Of a stretch of DNA of 64,000 bases, positions 18,263 through 26,089 are shown piece after piece. The DNA is from Burkholderiaceae bacterium (lineage in GTDB: Bacteria; Pseudomonadota; Gammaproteobacteria; Burkholderiales; Burkholderiaceae_E). How positions within the stretch are numbered: the first letter of the stretch is position 1; every line of letters begins with the position of its first letter. The translations under genes were made by a program, and so were the position numbers. The notes below the pieces were generated by a model. It was given only the letters and a program-made list of their open reading frames with translations, was not told where the DNA came from and did no database searches. The stretch covers positions 496,001 through 560,000 of the forward strand of contig JAMLIR010000001.1 of assembly GCA_023954045.1 (NCBI GenBank), read 5' to 3'.

Positions 18263-19231
18263 CTACGGGGGAGCGCCGCGCCCCGCCGCCTGCGTCGCCC
18301 TCGATCGTCCTGCCGGCTTCGCGGCCGCCGTGCGGCCGAACAGGCGCAGCACCCGTTCCCGAAGCCACGCCTGTGCGGTGTCGGCATCGGTGGCCGCGTG
18401 CCAGACCATGCCGACGTCGTAGGGCGGCATCTTCAATGGGACCGGCCACATCGCCAACGGCCGCTGCTCGCAGGCCATCTTCGCAAACATCTCCGGGACG
18501 ATCGCCACGAGCTGCCCGCGCGACACGAGATCCGGGATCGACGCGTAGTGGCGCGCGCGCACGACGATGCGGTGTGCGAGCTCGTGGCGCTCGAGGGATT
18601 CGGCGATTCCCTGGTGGTACGTCGCGGTCGGCGAGGCGACGACGAGGGCGGCCTCGTCGAAGCCGGCACGCTGGCGCCACGCGGCGGGGCTGTCGCGACT
18701 GCTCAGCGCCATGTACCGCTCCCGAAACAGCAGCGTCGAGCGCAGGCCGCGCTGCTTGGGATCCATCACGCCGATCGCCAGGTCGATCTCCCGGCGCCCG
18801 AGCGAATCGGCAACCCGTTCGGCCGGCACCGCCACGTTGGTCAGGCGCGTGCGCGGGGCTTCGCGCAACACCGCGTCGGCGATCGGCGGCAGGAAGACCA
18901 TTTCACCGAGGTCCGACAGCGACAGGCGCCACTCGGCGGCGCTGCGCAGCGGATCGAAGGCCTCCGGTTCCGTCAGCGCGGCCTCGAGCGACTCGAGGTG
19001 CCGGGCGGCGACCGGCACGATCCGCTCGGCAAGCGGGGTCGGCATCAACCCGCCAGCCCCGCGAACGAACAAGGGGTCGTCGAACGCCTGGCGCAGCCGC
19101 CCCAGCGCGTTGCTGGTGGCTGGCTGGCTCAGCGCCATCAACCGCCCCGCTTCGGTGACCGAGCGGCAGCGGTCGATCGCGACCAGCACGCGCAACAGGT
19201 TCAGGTCGAGCCGGTGGAACTGGGTCAGCAT
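18263..19231 (-). CDS. LysR-family transcriptional regulator
   Basis: A 322-residue LysR-type regulator. The winged-helix domain is at residues 4-62 (LDLNLLRVLVAIDRCRSVTE, then LSQPATSNALGRLRQAF). The remainder is the effector-binding periplasmic-protein-like fold, with the NodD/LinR-type segment ALSSRDSPAAW and a C-terminal WHAATDADTAQAWLRERV. It is transcribed divergently from iorA, the classic arrangement for a LysR protein and its target. Three CGAAT/ATTCG half-sites lie in the 135-base gap. The effector might be an aryl or branched 2-oxoacid if iorAB is the target; that is inference. Confidence 0.9.
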   Translation of the reverse strand: MLTQFHRLDLNLLRVLVAIDRCRSVTEAGRLMALSQPATSNALGRLRQAFDDPLFVRGAGGLMPTPLAERIVPVAARHLESLEAALTEPEAFDPLRSAAEWRLSLSDLGEMVFLPPIADAVLREAPRTRLTNVAVPAERVADSLGRREIDLAIGVMDPKQRGLRSTLLFRERYMALSSRDSPAAWRQRAGFDEAALVVASPTATYHQGIAESLERHELAHRIVVRARHYASIPDLVSRGQLVAIVPEMFAKMACEQRPLAMWPVPLKMPPYDVGMVWHAATDADTAQAWLRERVLRLFGRTAAAKPAGRSRATQAAGRGAPP

Positions 19232-19239
19232 TGACCAAA

Positions 19240-19275
19240 CGAATGCAGTCGATTCGTTCTATCTATTTGACGAAT
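19240..19275. promoter_or_regulatory. Candidate LysR operator in the lysR-iorA gap
   Basis: Three copies of one pentamer occur within 36 bases: CGAAT at 19240-19244, its complement ATTCG at 19252-19256, and CGAAT at 19271-19275. The first pair forms an inverted repeat with 7 bases between arms, the second pair one with 14 bases. The region is locally AT-rich (TTCTATCTATTTGA) in a GC-rich genome, consistent with a promoter. It starts 9 bases upstream of the regulator's own start codon. Confidence 0.5.
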
Positions 19276-19366
19276 TTCAAGCCTACGTTTAACTTCGACC
19301 CGGATCAATAGGGGGCCGCGCGACGGCCACCGCTTCGCGCGGCCCCCACCCTCCGGAGCCCGATCG

Positions 19367-21514
19367 TTGGAACGTTCCTTCAGCGCGGAGATCCGCTCGC
19401 TCTCGCTCGGCGCCGGCGAGACCTTCCACGGCGAGGGCATCCTCGCGGTGACGAAGGCGCTGCTCCAGTCCGGCGTCAGCTACGTCGGCGGCTACCAGGG
19501 CGCGCCGGTCTCTCACCTGCTCGACGTGATGGTGCAGGCGCGCGACTACATGGACGAGCTCGGCGTGCACGTCGAGGCCTGCACCAACGAGGCGTCGGCG
19601 GCCGCGATGCTGGGCGCGTCGATCATGTACCCGGTGCGCGGCGCGGTCACCTGGAAGTCGGTGGTCGGCACCAACGTCGCCTCCGACGCGCTGTCGAACC
19701 TCGCCTCGCCGGGCGTGATGGGCGGCGCGATGATCGTGGTCGGCGAAGACTACGGCGAGGGCGCGAGCGTCATCCAGGAGCGCACGCACGCGTTCGCGAT
19801 GAAGTCCGGGATGTGGCTGCTCGATCCGCGACCGAACCTGCCGACGATCGTGCGCATGGTCGAGCACGGCTTCGAGCTGTCGGAGGCCTCGAACGCGCCG
19901 GTGATCCTCGAGCTGCGCATCCGCGCCTGCCACGTTCGCGGCAGCTTCGTCGCCCGCGACAACGTCAAGCCACGAATCTCCACCCGCGAACTGCAGATGG
20001 AGCCGGCGGCCTTCGACTACGCCCGGCTCGCGCACCCGCCGGTCACGTTCCAGCACGAGAGGCTGAAGTACGAGGTGCGGATGCCGGCCGCGCGCAAGTA
20101 CATCGTCGACGCGGGCCTGAACGAGCTGTTCGACGGCGACCGCTCCGAGCTGGGCATCATCGTGCAGGGCGGCCTCTACAACAACCTGATCCGCGCGCTG
20201 CAGGCGCTCGGGCTGGCCGACGCGTACGGGCGCTCGCGCATCCCGATCCTGAACCTGAACGTCGTCTACCCGCTGGTTCCCGAGCAGGTCACCGGGTTCT
20301 GCGCCGGCAAGCGCGCGGTGCTGATCGCCGAGGAGGGGCAGCCCGACTTCATCGAGCAGGAGATCAACACGATCCTGCGGCGCGCCGACGTCCAGACGAG
20401 GCTGCACGGCAAGGACCTGCTCGCGATGGGCGGCGAATACACCGCCGAACTGCTCCTCGCGGGGCTCGTCCGCTACCTGGCCGCGCACGCGCCCGACCTG
20501 CCGCGCGGCGGGGCCGAGAGCCTCCTCGCCGACATCGCCGGCCTGAAGGCGCAGGCAGCCGAGGCGTTCTCCGGGCCCGTCCCGGCGCGCCCGCCGAACT
20601 TCTGCACCGGCTGCCCGGAGCGCCCGGTCTTCGCCGCGCTCAAGCTCGTCGAGCAGGACCTCGGCAAGCTCCACGTGTCGGCCGACATCGGTTGCCACTC
20701 GTTCGCGACCTTCGCGCCGTTCTCGTTCGGCAACTCGATCCTCGGCTACGGAATGAGCCTGGCGAGCAGCGCCGGCGTACGCAACTTCTCGGCGAGGCGG
20801 CCGGTTGCCGTCATGGGCGACGGTGGCTTCTGGCACAACGGCCTGCTGTCGGGCGTCTCCTCCGCGCTGCTGAACAAGGGCGACGGGGTGCTGATCATCA
20901 TGAAGAACGGCTACACGTCGGCGACCGGCACGCAGGAGACGATCTCGACGCCGAGCTCCGAATCGCGCCGCGTCGCCGAGGGCACCAGCGCGACCGGCAG
21001 CGAGGTCACGATCGAGAACACGCTGAAGGGCATGGGCGTGAAGTGGCTGCGCACCGTCGACAACTACAAGGTCGGCGACGTGCGCAGGACGCTGGAAGAA
21101 GCGCTGACCTCGCCGTTCGAGGGCCTGAAGGTCGTCATCGCCGACGGCGAGTGCCAGCTCGAGCGCCAGCGCCGGATCAAGCCGCTGCGCGCGAAGATGC
21201 TGAAGGAAGGCAAGCGCGTCGTGCGCACCCGTTTCGGCGTCGACGAGTCCACCTGCACCGGCGATCACTCGTGCATCCGGCTCTCGGGCTGTCCGACGCT
21301 GACCGTGAAGACTCCGTCCGATCCGCTGAAGGTCGATCCGGTTGCGTACGTGACCAACGATTGCGTCGGTTGCGGGCTGTGCGGCGAGGTCGCGCACGCG
21401 GCGGTGCTCTGCCCGTCGTTCTGGCGCGCCGAGATCATCAGCAACCCCTCGCGCTGGGACCGCTTCAAGGCCCGGGTGCGCGAGGCCTTCATCCACGCGA
21501 TCCAGCCTGCCTGA
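19367..21514 (+). CDS. iorA: Indolepyruvate-type ferredoxin oxidoreductase alpha subunit (IorA-like)
   Basis: A 715-residue TPP-dependent 2-oxoacid:ferredoxin oxidoreductase subunit, the usual IorA length plus a small extension. The start is TTG 19367 with CCGGAG upstream. The N-terminal PYR domain contains GGYQGAPVSHLLDVM and NEASAAAMLGASIM. The TPP domain has FCTGCPERPVF, ADIGCHSFATFAPF and VMGDGGFWHNGLLSG. The C-terminus has a ferredoxin-like region: a first cluster with unusual spacing (CTGDHSCIRLSGC) and a second, CVGCGLCGEVAHAAVLC. Such enzymes oxidise aryl-pyruvates to aryl-acetyl-CoA. The role here, perhaps in phenylpyruvate oxidation feeding the aromatic pathway, is inferred. Confidence 0.88.
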   Translation: MERSFSAEIRSLSLGAGETFHGEGILAVTKALLQSGVSYVGGYQGAPVSHLLDVMVQARDYMDELGVHVEACTNEASAAAMLGASIMYPVRGAVTWKSVVGTNVASDALSNLASPGVMGGAMIVVGEDYGEGASVIQERTHAFAMKSGMWLLDPRPNLPTIVRMVEHGFELSEASNAPVILELRIRACHVRGSFVARDNVKPRISTRELQMEPAAFDYARLAHPPVTFQHERLKYEVRMPAARKYIVDAGLNELFDGDRSELGIIVQGGLYNNLIRALQALGLADAYGRSRIPILNLNVVYPLVPEQVTGFCAGKRAVLIAEEGQPDFIEQEINTILRRADVQTRLHGKDLLAMGGEYTAELLLAGLVRYLAAHAPDLPRGGAESLLADIAGLKAQAAEAFSGPVPARPPNFCTGCPERPVFAALKLVEQDLGKLHVSADIGCHSFATFAPFSFGNSILGYGMSLASSAGVRNFSARRPVAVMGDGGFWHNGLLSGVSSALLNKGDGVLIIMKNGYTSATGTQETISTPSSESRRVAEGTSATGSEVTIENTLKGMGVKWLRTVDNYKVGDVRRTLEEALTSPFEGLKVVIADGECQLERQRRIKPLRAKMLKEGKRVVRTRFGVDESTCTGDHSCIRLSGCPTLTVKTPSDPLKVDPVAYVTNDCVGCGLCGEVAHAAVLCPSFWRAEIISNPSRWDRFKARVREAFIHAIQPA

Positions 21515-21515
21515 C

Positions 21516-23111
21516 ATGAGCGACGCGAAACCCTTCACGCTGCTGATCGCCGCGCTGGGCGGCGAAGGCGGCGGCGTACTCAACGACTGGATCGTCGAAT
21601 GCGCGCTCGCGCAGGGACTGCCGGTGCAGGCCACCTCGGTCCCCGGGGTCGCACAGCGCACCGGATCGACCAGCTACTACATCGAGATGATGCGCACGCC
21701 GGCCCCCGAGGGCGCGCAACCCGTGTTCGCACTCAATCCGATGCCCGGCGGGGTCGACGTGGTGCTGGCCAGCGAACTGGTGGAGGCGGGCCGGATGGTC
21801 GAGCGCGGCTTCGTGCACCCGAATCGCACGACGCTGATCGCCGCCTCGCACCGCGTCTACACGACGCAGGAAAAGATGCAGATGGGCGACGGCCGCTTCG
21901 ACGACGAGCGTGTCCACGCCGGGGCGCGCGCGCTGTCGGCACGCTACCTGAGCCTCGACATGGCGTCGATCGCGGCCACCCATGGCACGGTGATCAGCGC
22001 GGTGATGTTCGGCGCGCTGGCCGGCGCCGGCGTGCTGCCGTGGTCGCGCGAGGTCTGCGAGCGAGTGATCCGCGAAGGCGGGCTCGGCGTGCAGGCGAGC
22101 CTCGCCGGTTTCGGCGCGGCGTTCGAGGCGGTCGCCGACGGTTCGGCGCGCGAAGCCCTGGCCGGCGCCGGTGCCGGCCTCGCTTCGAAGACGAGCCCCG
22201 AGATCTGGGCGCCGCTGCTCGCCACGCTGCCCGCGCCGATGCGCGGGAACGCGGCGCACGGGGTCGTGCGCGTGCTCGACTACCAGGACTCGGCATACGG
22301 ACGGCTCTACGTCGAGCGCCTGCAGCGGATTGCCGGCGCCGCCGGCGAGGCGTGCGCGCAACCCGCGGTCGCCGCCGCGCTCGCGGAGGCTGCGCGCCTG
22401 CTGGCCCTCTGGATGACCTACGAGGACGTGATCCGCGTGGCCGACCTGAAGTCGCGGCGCAGCCGGATCGCGCAGGTCCGCAGCGAAGCGCGGGCGCGCG
22501 ACGGCGAGATCCTGGAGGTCTTCGAATACCTGAAGCCCGGCGTCGACGAGGTGGCCGCGGTGCTTCCGCGCCCGCTCGGGGTGCGGCTGCGCGACTGGGC
22601 CACGCGCCGCGGCAAGCTCGATTCGCTCAATCGCGGCATGCACCTGCCGACCACCCGGATCCACGGCTACCTGATGCTTCGGCTGCTCGCGCGGATGCGC
22701 CCTCTGCGGCGCCGCTCGCTGCGCTTTCACGAGGAGCAGCAGGCGATCGAGCGCTGGCTCGCGGCGCTCGAGCGAATGCTGCCGGCGTCGCCCGCATTCG
22801 CGGCGGCGCTGGCCGAATTGCCGCGGGTGCTCAAGGGCTACGGCGACACGCAGCGGCGCGGGCGGGCCAGCTTCACGCGCATCTTCGACACGCTGGTCGA
22901 GCGCGCGCTCGCCTCGGAGAACGACCCGGCGGCCGGCTCCGCGCAGGAGTTGCGCGCGGCGATCGAAGCGGCATTGGCCGAGCCCGAGGGCCGCGAACTG
23001 GAGCGCTCGCTCGAGAAGGCCGGGATCGAGCCGCGGCCGCCGGCCGCCAAGCCCATCGTCTGGATGAAAAAGCCGCGCGCAGCGGCTTCAACTGTAGTAA
23101 CTTCGCGCTGA
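21516..23111 (+). CDS. iorB: Indolepyruvate oxidoreductase beta subunit, long form with C-terminal extension
   Basis: A 531-residue partner of IorA. The N-terminal 200 residues are the gamma-type domain of 2-oxoacid oxidoreductases, with LIAALGGEGGGVLNDWIVE, VPGVAQRTGSTSYYIEM and ALNPMPGGVDVVLASELVEAGR. Classical IorB is only about 200 residues; this one carries a further 300-residue helical extension containing AYGRLYVERLQRIAG and a basic RMRPLRRRSLRFHEEQ segment. Long-form proteins like this are found beside IorA in many proteobacteria. It follows iorA with one base between stop and start. The role of the extension is not known to me. Confidence 0.85.
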   Translation: MSDAKPFTLLIAALGGEGGGVLNDWIVECALAQGLPVQATSVPGVAQRTGSTSYYIEMMRTPAPEGAQPVFALNPMPGGVDVVLASELVEAGRMVERGFVHPNRTTLIAASHRVYTTQEKMQMGDGRFDDERVHAGARALSARYLSLDMASIAATHGTVISAVMFGALAGAGVLPWSREVCERVIREGGLGVQASLAGFGAAFEAVADGSAREALAGAGAGLASKTSPEIWAPLLATLPAPMRGNAAHGVVRVLDYQDSAYGRLYVERLQRIAGAAGEACAQPAVAAALAEAARLLALWMTYEDVIRVADLKSRRSRIAQVRSEARARDGEILEVFEYLKPGVDEVAAVLPRPLGVRLRDWATRRGKLDSLNRGMHLPTTRIHGYLMLRLLARMRPLRRRSLRFHEEQQAIERWLAALERMLPASPAFAAALAELPRVLKGYGDTQRRGRASFTRIFDTLVERALASENDPAAGSAQELRAAIEAALAEPEGRELERSLEKAGIEPRPPAAKPIVWMKKPRAAASTVVTSR

Positions 23112-23163
23112 CTCGGGCACCCGACCCGACGTTCGAACGATCCGCAAGAGGAGACGACACCCC

Positions 23164-24189
23164 ATGAAAACCCTGAGGATCCCGCTCGCGGCCGCAGCAG
23201 TCGCGGTGATGCTGACGTCGGTGCCCGCCGCCGCCCAGGACAAGCCGGTCGAGCTGCGCTTCGCGCACTGGCTGCCGCCGACGCACCCGCTGGCCAAGCT
23301 CGGCTTCGAGCCCTGGGCGAAGTCGGTCGAGGCGGCCTCGAAGGGCACGATCAAGGTCACGCTGTTCCCTGCCCAGCAACTGGGCAAGGCGCCGGACCAC
23401 TACGACATGGCACGCGACGGCATCGCGGACCTGACCTGGGTCAACCCCGGCTACCAGGCGGGGCGCTTCCCGATGTTCGCCGCCGGCGAGCTGCCGATGC
23501 TGATCAGCAACGCCGGCCGCGGCTCGGCGGCGCTCGACGCGTGGTATCGCAAGTACGCACCGAGCGAGATGAAGGACGTGAAGTTCTGCTTCGCGCACGT
23601 GCACACCGGCACGCTGCACTCGAAGCAGGCGATCGCCGATCCGGCGAAGATCAAGGGCATGAAGATTCGTCCGTCGAACGGAACGATGGCCGCCTACATG
23701 TCGCTGCTGGGCGCGACCAACGTGCAGGTCTCGGCGCCCGAGGCGCGCGACGCCCTCGAGAAGGGCGTGGCCGACGCGATCGTGTTCCCGTGGCACTCGA
23801 TCATCACCTTCGGCATCGACAAGGTGGTCAAGTTCCACAACGACCACAAGCTGTACGCGTCGACCTTCGCGTGGACGATGAACAAGGGGTGGTACGACAA
23901 GCTGTCGGCGGGCCAGAAGAAAGTGATCGACGACCACTGCAGCAACGAGTGGGCCGCCAAAGTCGGCGTGGCCTGGGGCGACGACGAGGACTCGGGCCAG
24001 GCCAAGATGGAGAAGCTGCCGGGCCACACGATCGTCAAGCTCACGCCCGAGCAGAAGAAGGCTTGGCGCGATGCCGCCGAACCGCTGTACACGCAGTGGA
24101 TCGAGTCGGCCGGCAAGGTCGGCCAGGACGGCAAGGCCGCGCTCGAAGCGCTGCGCGGCGAACTGAAGAAGCGCGACGCGCTGAACTGA
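23164..24189 (+). CDS. TRAP transporter substrate-binding protein (DctP family)
   Basis: A 341-residue periplasmic solute-binding protein. It begins with a Sec signal peptide (MKTLRIPLAAAAVAVMLTS, cleavage near AAAQ). Mature features are LRFAHWLPPTHPLAK at the N-terminus, the substrate-loop region MKIRPSNGTMAAYMSLLGA with the conserved arginine that grips carboxylates, and VFPWHSIITFGIDKVVKFH. It lies 52 bases after iorB on the same strand, so it may be co-transcribed; the ligand is then plausibly an organic acid related to the IorAB substrate. A strong hairpin separates it from the membrane subunits. Confidence 0.9.
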   Translation: MKTLRIPLAAAAVAVMLTSVPAAAQDKPVELRFAHWLPPTHPLAKLGFEPWAKSVEAASKGTIKVTLFPAQQLGKAPDHYDMARDGIADLTWVNPGYQAGRFPMFAAGELPMLISNAGRGSAALDAWYRKYAPSEMKDVKFCFAHVHTGTLHSKQAIADPAKIKGMKIRPSNGTMAAYMSLLGATNVQVSAPEARDALEKGVADAIVFPWHSIITFGIDKVVKFHNDHKLYASTFAWTMNKGWYDKLSAGQKKVIDDHCSNEWAAKVGVAWGDDEDSGQAKMEKLPGHTIVKLTPEQKKAWRDAAEPLYTQWIESAGKVGQDGKAALEALRGELKKRDALN

Positions 24190-24212
24190 GCCTGCGCTGC
24201 ACGCCCTGACCC

Positions 24213-24241
24213 GCAGCGCCGGGCACCCCGCCCGGCGCTGC
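24213..24241 (+). terminator. Strong hairpin between TRAP P and Q genes
   Basis: A perfect 12-bp stem, GCAGCGCCGGGC (24213-24224) with GCCCGGCGCTGC (24230-24241), closes a 5-base loop. There is no run of Ts after it, so it is unlikely to be a full intrinsic terminator. A hairpin here would stabilise the binding-protein mRNA or partly stop transcription, giving more binding protein than membrane subunits. Confidence 0.6.
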
Positions 24242-24294
24242 GTCGTTCGGCTCCCGCTCGCCGCTTCACGGCCACCCGGCCACGGGGAACACCG

Positions 24295-24798
24295 ATGAAA
24301 CGCCTGCTGGCGACCACCGAGAACGTCGCCGCCCTGTTCCTGCTCGCGATCGCGCTGCTCACTGCCGGCAACGTTGCGCTGCGCGACCTGTTCAGCATGC
24401 AGGTTCCCGACTGGTTCGACGGCTCGAGGCTGCTGCAGAGCATCGCGCTGTTCTGGGGGATCGCGATCGCCACCTATCGCGGCGGGCACATCTGCGTCGA
24501 CATCGTCTGGGAGCACCTCGGGCCGCGCGGCAGGCGCTGGCTCGACCTGTTCGCGATGCTGGTGACGCTGGCGTTCCTCGCGCCGCTGGCGTGGATGGTC
24601 TGGGTCAAGGTCGGCAGCACCGGCACGCAGGCCACCAGCGACCTGCGCATCCCGCTGGTCTGGTTCTATCCGCTGGGCGCGCTCGGTGCGACCGTCGCCG
24701 CGCTGCTCGGCGCGCTGCGTGCGATCGAGCTCGCCCGCGGCAAGGATGTCGCTCTCGATGCCGCCGGCGAGGCGGCGGGGAACCCGAATGGATCGTGA
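24295..24798 (+). CDS. TRAP transporter small permease (DctQ family)
   Basis: A 167-residue membrane protein with the four-helix DctQ layout: helices at about residues 12-32, 46-66, 88-108 and 128-150. The conserved stretch QSIALFWGIAIATYRGGHICVDI with its arginine-glycine-glycine lies at the end of helix 2. It overlaps dctM by 11 bases, so the two membrane subunits are translationally coupled. Confidence 0.88.
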   Translation: MKRLLATTENVAALFLLAIALLTAGNVALRDLFSMQVPDWFDGSRLLQSIALFWGIAIATYRGGHICVDIVWEHLGPRGRRWLDLFAMLVTLAFLAPLAWMVWVKVGSTGTQATSDLRIPLVWFYPLGALGATVAALLGALRAIELARGKDVALDAAGEAAGNPNGS

Positions 24799-26089
24799 CC
24801 TCGTCGCCCTGATGGGCTTCGTCGGCATGTTCGTGCTGATGGCGCTGCGCGTCCCGATCGGACTTGCGATGGGAATTGCCGGGGTCGTGGGCTTCGCCGC
24901 CCTGACGAGCATGCAGACCGGCCTGAACCTGCTGTCGAACGTCCCGCTTTCGGTGCTGACCGACTACAACCTCAGCGTGATCCCGATGTTCATCCTGATG
25001 GGCGCGTTCGCGTCGCACTCGGGAATGAGCCGCGAGCTGTTCGGCGCCGGTCGCGCCTGGCTCGGCCACCGCCGCGGCGGGCTCGCGCTCGCGACGGTCG
25101 CGGCCTGCGGCGGCTTTTCGGCGATCAACGGCTCGTCGGTGGCCACCGCCGCGACGATGACCCAGGTGGCGCTGCCCGAGATGCGCCGCGCGGGCTACGA
25201 GCCGGGCTTCTCGGCCGGCGTGATCGCGGCCGGCGGCACGCTCGGGATCATGATCCCGCCGTCGGTGATCTTCGTGCTCTACGGGATCATGACCGAGACC
25301 GACATCACGAAGCTGTTCGCCGCGGGGGTGGTCCCGGGGCTGATGGCGGTCGGCTTCTACTTCCTCGTGATCCAGGTCCTCGGGTGGCGCTCGCCCGAGA
25401 GCATGCCGCGCGGCGAAGTCCACACCTGGGCCGAGCGCTTCGCGAGCCTGAAGGACCTCTGGGCGGTGATGCTGCTGTTCCTGTTCGTGCTGGGCGGCAT
25501 CTACGGCGGGATCTTCACCGTGCAGGAGGCCGCCGGAATCGGCGCGACCGGCACCCTGCTCATCGGCGTCCTGCGGGGCCGCCTGCGGCTGCCGCAGATC
25601 CGTGCCGCGCTGGTCGACGCGCTGCGCGTGTCCTCGGCGATCATGATGATCGTGCTCGGCGCCTACCTGTTCGGCTACTTCCTGACGATCACGCAGTTCA
25701 CGCAGAAGGCCGTCGAGTTCCTCGTTCACCTGCCGGTCGGTCCGTACGGCGTGCTGGCGCTGGTGATGGTGGGCTACTTCATCCTCGGCGCGGTGATGGA
25801 CGAGCTGGCGATGATCCCGCTCACCGTGCCCATCGTGTTTCCGGCGATGATGCACCTGGGCTTCGACCCGATCTGGTTCGGCGTGATCATCGTGATGGCC
25901 GTCACTTTCGGGATGATCTGCCCGCCGGTCGGAATCAACGTCTTCGTCATCAATTCGATCGCCCGCGACGTTCCGCTCGGAACGATCTACCGCGGCACGA
26001 TGCCTTTCATCGCGATCGACATCGTGCGGCTGGTGATCCTGTCGGCGTTCCCGTGGATCTCGCTGTGGCTGCCGTCGACGATGGGCTAG
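24788..26089 (+). CDS. TRAP transporter large permease (DctM family)
   Basis: A 433-residue polytopic membrane protein, normal DctM length, from ATG 24788 (MDRDLVALMGFVG). Family signatures include GGFSAINGSSVATAATMTQVALP, AAGGTLGIMIPPSVIFVLYG and near the C-terminus FGMICPPVGINVFVIN. It forms the Na+-coupled transport channel with DctQ. Its stop codon directly abuts that of the convergent HAD-UbiA gene, with no base between them, so no dedicated terminator separates the two units. Confidence 0.93.
   Translation: MDRDLVALMGFVGMFVLMALRVPIGLAMGIAGVVGFAALTSMQTGLNLLSNVPLSVLTDYNLSVIPMFILMGAFASHSGMSRELFGAGRAWLGHRRGGLALATVAACGGFSAINGSSVATAATMTQVALPEMRRAGYEPGFSAGVIAAGGTLGIMIPPSVIFVLYGIMTETDITKLFAAGVVPGLMAVGFYFLVIQVLGWRSPESMPRGEVHTWAERFASLKDLWAVMLLFLFVLGGIYGGIFTVQEAAGIGATGTLLIGVLRGRLRLPQIRAALVDALRVSSAIMMIVLGAYLFGYFLTITQFTQKAVEFLVHLPVGPYGVLALVMVGYFILGAVMDELAMIPLTVPIVFPAMMHLGFDPIWFGVIIVMAVTFGMICPPVGINVFVINSIARDVPLGTIYRGTMPFIAIDIVRLVILSAFPWISLWLPSTMG

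Noticed and set aside
24605-25855. Minus-strand 416-codon frame rich in His and Asp/Glu opposite dctM
   Set aside because: It is the complement of a hydrophobic membrane-protein gene; dctM on the plus strand has strong family motifs.
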